Source: Lactuca virosa
Taxonomy: Eukaryota; Streptophyta; Magnoliopsida; Asterales; Asteraceae
Assembly: GCA_928212115.1 (NCBI GenBank)
Contig: CAKMRJ010005523.1
Location: forward strand, 143,872,221-143,936,220
Reading direction: 5' to 3'
DNA length: 64,000 nucleotides
Both the position numbers and the translations under genes were made by a program. Shown piece after piece: positions 31,578 to 42,301 of this stretch. How positions within the stretch are numbered: position 1 is the stretch's first letter; every line of letters starts with the position of its first letter. Below the pieces are notes generated by a model. The model saw only the letters and a list, made by a program, of their open reading frames with translations, was not told the DNA's origin and did not search any database.

Positions 31578-34500
31578 AAATTTGATTCGCCCTCGAAATC
31601 GCTCCTTATCATCATTCAGATCCAATCAACTAGCCCGTGAAGCGCAACCGAATATTCGCAACGTAAACAATCTCCCCAAGACAACCGAAACTAATCAGAG
31701 CCCTCCAACTCGAAGAAGAATGAACCCTTCGCCGTTGTAAAACCAACTCTGCCTCTCCAAAACTTGGAATCTGTAATGATATTTCTCCCCGACTGACCGC
31801 CCATGCGGTATATCCCCATATCATTCACTCATCGAATAACAGACTCGATAAAACTCCTCCAACTCTGATTACTTTGTCACGACTGATGGAACAAGTCGTT
31901 GACCATAATTAGTTGCTGAAAACTAATGCCCGACACACCAGTCAACTCCGACTAAAACCCAAAGAAATAGGGGTCATCTCGCACCAATGACCAACCTCCG
32001 ATACTGCTATCAGAACCCATATGAAGAGTGAAATTCAATACTCTGTCCTTAACACTAAATGAAGACCTACCAATCCACATGGGAACCGAAACTCTACACT
32101 AGGTCCGACCTCCCATCAGACAGAATCATTTCACTGCCGACCCCAGGATGATTCAGCTCCGGCCCCAAAATCAATGTCCGTGCCTGACCGAACTATCCAC
32201 TGATATCCAGAAACATAACTCTAGCTGCTTCTCATTGCTTGACACCAAATCCGAATACAAGATCGACTCCCGACTCAACAGTTGAATCTCCAAGGCTAAC
32301 CTAGCCCATTCGGCAATACGACTTCACAGTAGTCCTATCCAACCGAACTGACTTATCCAATCACACTGAACTCCACAATCATGAAGTTTGCTTTACCCCA
32401 AGCGATTACTACAACCGATTTGAAATCGCACCCCACACATGACCTCGGTTGTCTACCACTTGTTACCTCATACGCGTCGTGGTCCTCCTCAAACCAATGA
32501 ACGGGTTCACCCAAATCTAAAACATCAAATGGGAAACACATCCCTCTCAGAATGAAATCCACCTGAAATCCCAACCTGCTCGTCCTCCACACAGATAGAG
32601 CCAAACTCACCCACCAGAGTCTGGTCCGACACAGAGTTGGAACCACTCGTCCCAACCTAGTACTCAACTCATGACCCATGTTCCATGAATATACACATGC
32701 ATTACACCTCGATCCTTCCGATTTTCAACAACCCCTCTCTAACTCAAAACACAACGGTTTCAGACCATTGCTGAGACCCTAGTCTCGCCCCTGGTTCGGC
32801 CACCAGGTTCCCACAGACTCATTTGGCAAGGCTACCCAGGCCTAAGAGCCCCTCTGCGTCACACCCTGACTAGTAAGGCTACGGCTCCCCTCAGTTATAC
32901 AACACTCTCTCACTGACTAACAAGTATTACGGCTCCCCGTAGTCCTATGACACTCTCTCATTGCCTCGCGAATGCTACGGCTCCCTGCAGTCTTACGATA
33001 CTCTCTCTCTGACTCACGCATGCTACAGATCTCCGCAGTCACACGATACCCTCTCTTTCACTCATGTATGCTACGGCTCTCCGTAGTCACACGATACCCT
33101 CTCTTTGACTCATGTGTGCTACAGCTCTTCGTAGTCATACGATACTCTCTCTCGTACGGACTCGTGAATGCTACGGCTCCCCATAGTATTATGATACTCT
33201 TTTCTATCTGGAATTGTGAATGCTATGACTCCCCGTAGTATTACGACACCCTCTCTTACTCTCCATGGGCTCTCTCCACGGTCTCCCCTGACAGTCCTAA
33301 GTGATTACTCCCACCCGGATCCGTTCACTCTCTTATCACCCCATAATCTCATCCTCAAGTCGTCACCACACTGAGTTCACTAACGAATACTCCACGGTCC
33401 AACATAGTTAGGTGCACACACCTACCCAGATTATGCATCACTACTCTTGACTTAAGTTCTCGTAGACAGGGCACTTTCCTCAGTACAGTCACACTCTTGA
33501 ACAAATCCCATCTGGCAACCATTAGCTGATGATCTCACATCTGGAAATATAGTCGCTTGATGGTCCACTTGCCGTCGGACACACCCAAGTCTCATCATAA
33601 TCCAACAACCTAGAGCCTCATACTCGGATACCTCGATACACCATTACGGAATCTCATAATGTCTTGCCACGACCACTGGTCTTCCACTCACTAACTCGAA
33701 GCCTTGAAGTATTCCAACTCACAATTGGAAGCACGGGGGAATCGTCACGCGTGAGAACACGTTGACAACAATCCAAAGCCCCATATGCTACTGATCAAGC
33801 CCATGCGAACTACTCATATCGACCCTGTAGTTGATTGACAAATCAACTACTGCCCCTTATGGAGTTCAACTAACATTTCATACGTCGAACTATTAGTCTC
33901 TCCGAAATCGAATCTTGACCTTGGCAACCCAACCATCTCGAAACTCATACATTGGTACACCCGAAGAAACACAAACCATAATCAGATTCCTGACTACTGG
34001 TCACCTTCCGTGAAGTCACTCATTTTATCCTGAGAATATGCGACATGCATCATCTCGCGTTGTATACTGTCTCGACTGCCACATGACTCCCGTCTCATAT
34101 ACTCGCACCGCAGATCCTCATAACCTAAATTTATGTTCCACATCAGAGTGAGGATCCTCCCCCGTAGGATACCCAGTTCTCCCCCACTTAGGGTTCGAAC
34201 CATCGTCCATTGACATACCAAACAGACCACACTACAGACTGGCTCGCCAGATGTACCATTTCCGACTCATGGAATGTACTACGCAGCACTCGATGATCTT
34301 CCAGATAGTGACCACATAACTCTAAGTATCACGTATCTCAGATGAAAACCTCGGAATCCTCCCAACGTGACTGCCTCTAGTTATCCCGAAATCCCATACC
34401 GACACACCGCCGGATATCCCAACTGTCCCGAATTAGTCACGACTCTCAATCTGGAAATAATGCACTATCACACACTTCGTCTCCGATTCCTCAACCAACA

Positions 34501-36083
34501 TTCCATCACGGAAATTATCATATGAGCAAGAGACCTCACTCTCACATTCGATACACAACGTAGGCAACGAGGGCCGCCGCCCCAGTATACTCCTCTTGAT
34601 CACCTGGAACTGCTGCTAAAAGTATGCCTTACTCGTCTAAGGCATCTCCTTGTCCTCATCCATCTCAGTCCCCGCTGATGACTCTCTCGCAGTATAAGAA
34701 ATACCTCGCAACAATATATTCTGATGAAAATATCGCAATTATGTGCTACCCCTCGGGGTTACCTCCAAACTCTAGAACCGGAAGCTCGTTATCTCTTTCG
34801 CTCACGAGAAGCTGAACTAGTGTAATTCTCGTTACAGAAAGTGAAATTTCAATCATCGGCCGATCACTCAACCCAGACCGCAATCCTCAACAGCATATCA
34901 TCTCCACTTTTCCTCAAGTCCCGCGACTCCAACTGGCAGCTCACCAGTCAAAATCCTTGGGATCTAAACTCAATTTTCCTCGCAAGGTACACCTTGTCGA
35001 ACCTCAACCGAGATGGCCCTCTGGCCCCACAGTTTACCATATCCATTCTCAGTCTGAATACCCTATCGTTGGATAACTGGTAAGATGGAAACACACTCTG
35101 CGACGAATCATGGTACCTGAACCATGTTATCTCCCCTTAACCTGCTATTTAGAACCTCTGGAATTCTCCCTGTTTCGAGTATGGCTCCTCTGCTTTCAGT
35201 AGTACGGGCCCATTCTACCTGCCACATCTACCCATACTTTCTACACGGATCGTCCCAGATTTCCTAAGTAGTTGCTCAACCTTCGCGATCACCAATCCTG
35301 TTACACATGTTCGCTCTCCATCGAATACTCTCCTCTATCAGCGTACTCATCTGACTAAAGTCACTCCCTAGGCTCTTCCTAGGTTCTCACACTTCTCTGC
35401 CATCAGTTGCTAAAGAACTCCTCATGATGCCAGCCATCTACCTCCTAAATATCGTCATATTCACTCAGTAGCTGTCTCCCATCATCAAGAGTTCCACAAA
35501 GCATAAAGCAAGCAACATTTGGGCATCGAATCACCTCCACCAACACATAAAACCACTCTAGCACACAAATCAACTCGCTCTTTCCGCAACTCTAAAACGC
35601 ATTACCGAACTCAGGCAACCCTACCTCTCGTGGGTGTCTCACTACTCTCTCAGTAGATTCCTCAAATGCACATCTAGGTATCTCTCCTAGATTACTCCTC
35701 TACTCAAAGCTCTCTCTAAAATATTCTTGCTAGGTACTCTTACTCGGCACATACATAGAGCAAATATCAGATAATATCAATCAATAGCATTCACTAGGCT
35801 AAGGCATCACAAATCAGGCAACTCTAGCCCTAAGATATGAAATACCTAGCCTATCCTCTAGCATGCATCCCTAATATCTAATGAATATCTCATAACACAA
35901 ATAAGTAAGAGTATTTTGGGAAATCACCGTTCGGGCTCTGGCTGATTGTACACATTGCTCCAACTCGTTCTTCTCTTAAAACTCATTCTCATTTTGAAAA
36001 ATCATTTCTTTTGAAAATGTTTCTCAAATCCTCAGTTTGAGTCCAGACACACCCGAAGGTACATGCGAATCCCTCAAACCAAG
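31578..36083 (-). other. LARD B interior and 5' leader
   Basis: Non-coding. It holds an eight-unit hairpin array (32878-33245), an internal duplicate of the polypurine tract (34176-34190), the conserved leader stem-loop (35199-35218), and a PBS-proximal part (35830-36083) close to the T1 leader. No protein domain was seen on either strand. Confidence 0.8.
32878..33245. repeat. 48-bp tandem array of short hairpins
   Basis: Eight units whose TACGG-type cores start at 32880, 32928, 32976, 33024, 33072, 33120, 33172 and 33224: five steps of 48 bp, then two of 52. The unit core is GCTACGGCTCCCCGTAG, an inverted repeat CTACGG / CCGTAG around a 4-base loop, followed by 'ACGATACTCTCTCT'-like spacer. 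Several units keep compensating or near-compensating arms. Confidence 0.9.
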
Positions 36084-36095
36084 GCTCTGATACCA
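36084..36095 (-). other. Primer-binding site of LARD B
   Basis: Plus strand GCTCTGATACCA, the same position and sequence as in T1. Confidence 0.9.
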
Positions 36096-36098
36096 ACT

Positions 36099-38025
36099 TG
36101 TAACACCGTAAATTTTCAAACAAAAATTTCATTTTACAATGTCATAATTCTCATTAACACATTTCACAAAAACCCCAAAGTATCAAATTATCTAAAAACA
36201 CATATCCATAAATTGTTGAATGAAAATCCAGGATCCTCAAAACATAACTCCATCTCGTGTGTATAATCAAGCTGGCGCTTTCCCGCGATCCTGAGAAGTA
36301 CCTGAAACACATATCACATAACACGGTAAGCACAAAGCTTAGTGAGTTCCCCAAAATACCACACATATCTCATTAGCCTCTTATGGCTATATATCGAATA
36401 AGACCCTCCGGTCAATGTGTCTCAGTGGAACCCTCCGGTCCCACTGGTGGACCCTCCGGTCCTAACTTAGTAAAACTCAGAATAATACACAACATAAATC
36501 ACAAAGACATAATGCAGGATATCACAATACTCAATATAAACATACAAGACCCTCCGATCACACAAAGTTACCACTCAAGGTAAGTATAGTGAGAAGACTC
36601 ACCTCGGATGATGAACAGCTCCTACAAATGCTACTGCTGCACACCGGCCTCTAACACTGAGCCAAAACCCACAATTAACCCAATTAAGATCTAAGACCAA
36701 ACCCTCACTCATTAGGTCTAAAGATAGTCCACTCCCCGACCCATAAATAATCCAAGCCCATTGGGCCCACCAAGGCCCAATACTAAATGGGCTCTCCCAA
36801 GGCCCAACTCTTAAACTTCAATCCAAATGGCAAGCCCAACACAAAGGCCCAAGAAATATACATATATTTCTCTGATCAGAATCTCCAGCACAACAAGTCC
36901 AAAATCCAGGCCCAACACTTTAGGCCCAATATGAGACTTTGCCCAAAAAGCCCACAACTAGATTACGCGCGGTGTACCTCCCTTGGTACGCTCAGCGTAC
37001 ACAAGCGTACACACGAATCCTGATCGGGGACACTTGATCAGTACGCGGAGTGTACTATGATTACGCGGGGCGTACGTCCAATCTTGCTTTTCCCACTCTC
37101 TTGGTCTTAACACGTTAAGACCATAGCTATACTCTCAGATCTGGACTCCCTATAGGCTCATACTCTAGAAAGTTCATGAATTTAAGCCTTTGCATGGATA
37201 AGGAAGTCCCAAACACAAAAAATCTCACTCTTTACTCCCAAAAATGCTCATATCTCATGCATGGGGTGGTCTTAACGTCCAAGACCTCATTTTTATGAAT
37301 CCTCTCCACTAGAAACACTTAAAGGGATAAATATTGGGCTCTAGAGTTCAACAACTCATAAAGATTCAAGCTTTGGGACCAAAAACCCTAAAATAGACCA
37401 TAATGTGCACAAATCAAAAAGGATGAGAAAGCTTTGAGCTTTATACCTTCAAATGATGCTCCAACCACAGAAAAGCTCAGATCCAAAGCCTGGACTCCAA
37501 CTCCATTCTCTTCAATGCTCCTTCTTCACTCTAAGGATACCATAAGAACACTTAGAAACTCATAAATGGTCACTCAAGCTCAAGGGATTGAAATTAGGGT
37601 TTTGAGAGGGTTAAGGTCTGGAAATGGTGGCCAGAAATAAGGCCGTCATGTTCCTGAAATAGGGACACACCCCTCAATTAGGGTTTTCACCCTGAGTCTA
37701 GTATGCATAGCGTACCCTATGGTACGCCTAACGTACTAGGTGACTTCGCGTCCAAATCACGCACATGAGTACGCTGAGCGTACACACGCATACGCCCCGC
37801 GTACTCAGCTTCCACCTTTTCTCAAATAAGGGACCAAACTTGCCAAAGCTTCAAACTATCATAGCTTCTACGTTATAAGCATGTTTCCAATGAATCCCCA
37901 CATCCACGGGAAAATGGTGGGAAGCCCTATGCCTCTAGTAACTCGTTGCAGCCTCAAGGTTTTCTCATGCTCAGGTTGCAGCCGACGAACCCTAAATCAC
38001 AGATGAACCGAAACAGGATGTTACA
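36099..38025 (-). repeat. 5' LTR of LARD B (1927 bp)
   Basis: Near-identical to 29633-31563 by eye, with scattered substitutions. The TATA position here reads TATTTCAGG (37660-37653) instead of TATTTAAGG, so the promoter copy that would drive transcription is mutated. Palindrome clusters at 37698-37804 and 36962-37073. Confidence 0.92.
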
Positions 38026-38030
38026 ACCGT

Positions 38031-38299
38031 CTTCGAGTCTCAGCTCTCTAACCGATACATGATTCCACTGAGTGACCAATTCCATCAAAATCCCAAAATA
38101 CACAAAATACCCTCAAGGTCCAACTAGGTCAAAGTCAACGGTCAAGGTCAACAGTCCATGTTGATCCAACATGCCGTGTTGGCTTAGAAACACGCCATGT
38201 TCCGCCTGCATCAAAACAATTGAGAAAACCTTAACAAACACGTCGTGTTGACTTTCAAACACGTCGTGTTCGCCCGAGTTCCAGCAGCTTAATATATTA
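38031..38299 (-). repeat. 5' LTR of LARD C, part 2
   Basis: Resumes after the second ACCGT. It contains a GTCAA array (38128-38162) and palindromes of the AACACGTCGTGTT type (38160-38275), at the same relative position as the ACTCG.CGAGT cluster of LTR A (3470-3578). It is interrupted at 38300 by T2. Confidence 0.85.
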
Positions 38300-39991
38300 T
38301 GTGACAACCGGCAAGCTTCTGGCCAAGTCAAAGTCAAGTTAAGGTCAAAAAGTCAACCTGGTCAACTCAAATACTGTGTATATGTTAGGGATTTCTTTTT
38401 GTTTACTAATGTGCAACTAAAAATCCTAATGCAAAGTAACACTTGAAAGTTCCAAATGTTCAAAATTTAAAACCCTAATCTGATTTAGGGAAGTAATAAC
38501 TCTATAAAGTATTATTAAGTGCCCTTCGGGGGTGTATAACACTCAAAATGGGATGTAACTAAGTCTAAAGCCCTTGCTCTACGAAGAAAAACATTAATAA
38601 AGGCTCCCGATAAAGTCTCCTCAATCTCTCCCACTGTATCTCTCTCTCTCTCTCCCAAATCTCTCCAAGTATGTGAAATCTCTCCCAAATCTCTCCAAGT
38701 ATGTGAAATCTCTCCCAAATCTCTCCAAGTATGTGAAATCTCTCCCAAATCTCTGTATGTACCTTCCTCAGTCGAAAACAACCCAAAACCGAGGAAGACA
38801 ACCCAAAAGGACCCTCTTGGTCCGGAACCCTCTTGGTTCTGAACCTCTTGTCCGGAACCCTCTTGGTCCTAAAACTCTTGTCTGGAACCCTCTTGGTCCT
38901 GAATCTCTTGTCCGGAACCCTCTTGGTCCTGAACCTCTTGTCCGGAACCCTCTTGGTCCTAAGGGTTGTTTGTCGGTCTTGATAATATTGGATATTTTTG
39001 ATAAATAATCAAAGTGGATTGATTTCAACAAACGAAACGAATGAAAACGAAATATCTAGTTACGACTACAACTATTATTATCTATTTAGTAAATAATGGT
39101 TTTCACGATTTGCTCAAAGATCGGTTAGTATTCTAGTCAGACAAATCTTCACAGTACATATATTAATACAATATTGTACACTTTAAGTCCTGTAAGAGTT
39201 ATAACTAGAGTCTCCTGGAGGGAGAGCGGGAATTTGTGTATAGATCTATACGGGGTTGACACCCCGCACCTTCGCTGTTCGCTACAAGTACACCGGCCAG
39301 TCTAGGGTGACAAATGTCTTAAACGAAACCGACGCCTGAAGAACGTCATAACGGGCACTCCCTCATATTAGTATGGTTATAACGACTCGCTAGAATATAT
39401 CATAAATGTATTTATACAGATTTCACTTTTGGTTTACGAACAACTATGTTTTGGTTTGTTCAAATGAAACTTTTCTACACAAGTGTTATGGTTTTCAAAG
39501 CTACTATTTTATACATCAGAAAATATAGGATTTTCTGGAGAAAACAATTATACACGATTTTCGAAAACGACTAACTAAGACACACATGCAACTATACTCG
39601 AGTTGAAACAAGACATACAACTATTTGATAAGAAAATATTGGATATTCTGGATTTCTAAACTATCATCAAGGTTTTATACAAAAATGCTTATGAACTCAC
39701 CAACATATTTTATGTTGACGCTTTTCAAACGACTTGTATTCTCAGGAAACCAATAAGCAGGTTGTGGATCGCGGACTCAAGGTTATTTTGCTATATTTTG
39801 GATTTGCTTACTGATGTCTCTTTTGTGTAAAATTTGCGAACATGAACATGATGAAAAACAATGTAAGCTGGTTATATTGATGTATGATGTTTGGATTTGC
39901 TATGTTTCATTTATATACAATTGTTATGCTACTGCGCAATGAAGTCACCCGCCTCCGGACGTTTCCGCGGTTCTGGTTCGGGGGTGTGACA
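38300..39991 (+). repeat. 5' LTR of T2 (1692 bp, internally deleted)
   Basis: TGTGACAACCGG..GGGGGTGTGACA. It contains a GTCAA array (38325-38370), a CTATAAA box (38502-38508), and two 30-bp tandem arrays (38651-38755 and 38811-38960). Compared with the 3' LTR it lacks about 1.4 kb after the second array. The remainder (38962-39991) aligns closely with 61633-62663. Confidence 0.92.
38651..38960 (+). repeat. Two adjacent 30-bp tandem arrays in T2 LTR
   Basis: The first array repeats TCTCCCAAATCTCTCCAAGT + ATGTGAAATC about 3.5 times. The second repeats TCCGGAACCCTCTTGGTCCT + GAACCTCTTG five times. Both have exactly 30-bp units but unrelated sequences. The 3' LTR has matching arrays at 59901-59990 and 60049-60150 with fewer copies. 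Confidence 0.92.
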
Positions 39992-39994
39992 GAT

Positions 39995-40006
39995 TGGTAT
40001 CAGAGC
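39995..40006 (+). other. Primer-binding site of T2
   Basis: TGGTATCAGAGC, complementary to initiator tRNA-Met, three bases after the 5' LTR. Confidence 0.92.
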
Positions 40007-40345
40007 ATTGTTTATAGTGAACTAGTATATCTAGCCATACAAGATATACAACTATAAATACAATGGGACTAAAACACTCTGACTAAAAGTATACATACTT
40101 GCTAGGACTGTATCATAACAAGAACAAAACAAGATAACTAAAAGGTTGAACACTACAGTCAAACCTGGGCAGTTATGTAATCATATCTAGGATAAATATA
40201 GCTTGATCAACTATTTTTATTTGAGATATGACCAACATGTGTTCGGGAGTGGTAGTGGTGTTGCAACAAGTATAAAGCTTCCCAACTGGTTACCCAAAAG
40301 TTTTAAGAAACAAACCTAAAATAATTAAAATACTATAGGAGTATT

Positions 40346-41086
40346 TTGGCATTCTATCTATTTTCTCGTACTCATATATTCTTGCACATACGACATGGCA
40401 AGCTTTCACCTCCCCGGAGACCCTTACTTTCCCAATCAGGGGAATGGGGTTGGATTGAGGAAGACCCAGAAGAAGACCCCGAGGAACCCATGGAGGATCC
40501 CAAAGAACCGATAGAGTTTGAAGAAGAGGACATCGATGAAGAAGTCGAGGAAGATGACGAGGAAGAGTTTGAGGAGGACGAGGAATCGGAAGCAGAGTTT
40601 GAAGTTATCAACCCTCCCTACATGGCAAGAGTACCACCGCATAGGATGTGCTACAATGGCCCTACACCTCCTTGGGCAGACGATATCGAGAGTTGGGGCC
40701 GACGTCAGGGTCAGCAACCGCCATTTGGGATGAACCGAGGTTACTACAACCTCCAGTATGGAGGACCAGCGGATCGCGCACTCCCTGTCGTGGTCAGACG
40801 TATTAGGGACATCGGTGACCAGGCTCAAGTGACCACCGACCGGGTAATACAGATGTTGGCGGCTATGCAGGTTACAGATGCTCGCACGCGAGACCTAGAG
40901 CGAGACTTCTACCCAATGAAACAGCTCATAGAAGCTCTTGCCACTGCACGAGAGGAGGTCAGAGAATATCAGGAGAGACACACCGCACTGGAGGAGCATG
41001 TACGGATCACCGAGCGTAGGTTAGCCGAACTTCAGGGTGCATCTACCTCATCGTCAGCACCACATGGCCCTACTCGTTGCGACTAG
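40346..41086 (+). CDS. Acidic/coiled-coil ORF upstream of T2 gag
   Basis: A 246-codon open frame between PBS and gag. Residues ~36-88 are strongly acidic (runs of Glu/Asp such as 'EEDPEEDPEEPMEDPKEP'). A middle part has 'NPPYMARVPPHRMCYNGPTP' and Trp/Gly-rich text. Residues ~165-235 are charged and heptad-like, a likely coiled coil ('EYQERHTALEEHVRITERRL'). It is not a gag, pol or env domain that I recognise. The annotated start is doubtful: an ATG at 40395 in another frame opens MASFHLPGDPYFPNQGNG, and a one-base shift in the G-runs at 40439-40448 would join it to the acidic frame. About 360 bp of non-coding DNA separates it from gag. Confidence 0.6.
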   Translation: MAFYLFSRTHIFLHIRHGKLSPPRRPLLSQSGEWGWIEEDPEEDPEEPMEDPKEPIEFEEEDIDEEVEEDDEEEFEEDEESEAEFEVINPPYMARVPPHRMCYNGPTPPWADDIESWGRRQGQQPPFGMNRGYYNLQYGGPADRALPVVVRRIRDIGDQAQVTTDRVIQMLAAMQVTDARTRDLERDFYPMKQLIEALATAREEVREYQERHTALEEHVRITERRLAELQGASTSSSAPHGPTRCD

Positions 41087-41447
41087 TGTCTGTTTATTTG
41101 CTACCGTATCGGTTTTCCTTTGTGCATTTCTTTATGTACTACCGACGACATGAGTAAGTGATTACACTACTCATGGAGTCGTTACTCTGTTAGATCTTAT
41201 TGCACTTCATGTAATTGTATGCCTTATAAAGGCAATTTTTCATGTACGCAAGGAATTATTATCAATGAAAAATGAATGTGTCTATTTTCATATGATGTAT
41301 TGCCTGTTATGTTCGATATTATTAAATGTTGATTTCATGTCCACACTTGCTTGTACACTACCAAATCACCGATACAATTCTATAAACCAGAAATCGTGAA
41401 ATAAAATACTTTGGATACTCATTGTCCTTCTGATCCATGATAGAAAG
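41087..41447 (+). other. Spacer between T2 upstream ORF and gag
   Basis: Non-coding, T-rich. With phrases such as 'CCTTATAAAGGCAATTTTTC' and 'ATCAATGAAAAATGAATGTG' it looks like a plant 3' UTR with poly(A)-signal-like AATGAA/AATAAA-type sites. This would fit the upstream ORF being a separate transcription unit or an acquired gene piece, which is an inference. Confidence 0.4.
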
Positions 41448-42296
41448 ATGCCGAGGAGATGAACCCGTAGGAATAACAACACACCACCACCGCCGCCGCC
41501 CCCGCCGGAAAAGAACTCTGTGGCCTTCCAAGCGGCAGTCTCAGCCGCAGTGACAGTAGCTCTAGCCCACATCCAAGCCGGAAATAATGGTGGTGGACAA
41601 GGCCAAGGGACAAGAAGCTCCCACCACGGGATGAATCAAGGGCCCATAAAGGCCTGTACCTATAAGGACTTTTCCAATGCAAGACCCCGCACATTCAACG
41701 GGACTGGAAGAGTCATAGCTCTGAAACGATGGATCGAGAAGGTGGAGTCGGTATTCGAGATATGTGAATGTTCGGAAGGAAGTAAAGTCAAATTCGCGGC
41801 CTGCACTTTCATCGACCAGGCACTGTCATGGTGGAACGGTCACATCGAGGCCATGACACTTCCCGTTGCAAACTCCATGACCTGGTAAGAACTCAAAGAA
41901 ATGTTAATCGCCGAATACTGTCCCTGAGGGGAGGAAAAAAAACTCGAGCAAGAACTGTGGAACCTTACGGTGCAGAACTCGGACATTGACGCGTATATCT
42001 CGAGGTTTAATGAACTCGCGCTTTTGTGTCCTGGAATGATTACATCCGAGGGAAAGAAAGTTGAATGATTCATCTGGGGATTGACACCTGCCATTCAGGG
42101 CAACGTGATTTCCTCAAAACGTGAGACCTACGACAGTGCAAAACGCCTGGCCAAGAAACTTTATGATCACAGTGATAAGAAAAGTACCAAAGCAACAGAG
42201 GGAGAAAGCAAACAAGAAAGTGGGAGCAAGAAGAACTGGGGAACAAGCAAAAAGGACGACAGAATTCAGGGCCATCCAAGAAACCACATACAGTAG
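41448..42296 (+). pseudogene. T2 gag, several stops
   Basis: Starts MPRR, then a TGA (41460-41462), then TRRNNNTPPPPPPPPE and an Ala-rich segment 'AFQAAVSAAVTVALAHIQAG'. The capsid domain is clear: 'RPRTFNGTGRVIALKRWIEK', 'CEGSEG..'-like text, then 'AACTFIDQALSWWNGHIEAM'. Further stops in the same frame are TAA 41886-41888, TGA 41925-41927 and TGA 42066-42068. The Lys-rich tail ends at TAG 42294-42296, where the reading must shift to join the zinc-knuckle frame. Gag would form the particle. Confidence 0.88.
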
Positions 42297-42301
42297 CGGT
42301 C

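Larger units (their letters stand above)
29633..38025 (-). mobile_element. LARD B: complete non-coding LTR retrotransposon
   Basis: A complete 8393-bp element: LTRs 29633-31563 and 36099-38025, polypurine tract 31564-31577, PBS 36084-36095, and target duplication ACCGT on both sides (29628-29632, 38026-38030). Its 4.5-kb interior has no recognisable gag or pol. The longest minus frame (32353-32679, 108 codons) has no known motif. LTRs and 5' leader resemble T1, which suggests that T1-like proteins moved it. It was inserted into the 5' LTR of LARD C. Confidence 0.92.

Noticed and set aside
32353..32679. 108-codon minus frame in LARD B
   Set aside because: No motif, and the corresponding regions of LARDs A and C do not keep the frame. 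Treated as non-coding.
38515..39031. Repeat-rich frames on both strands in the T2 LTR (also 59787-60444)
   Set aside because: Products of the 30-bp (multiple of three) tandem arrays, which keep frames open by chance.
40372..40611. Poly-Ser minus frame and overlapping 40436-40828 minus frame
   Set aside because: Antisense shadows of the acidic tract of the T2 upstream ORF.
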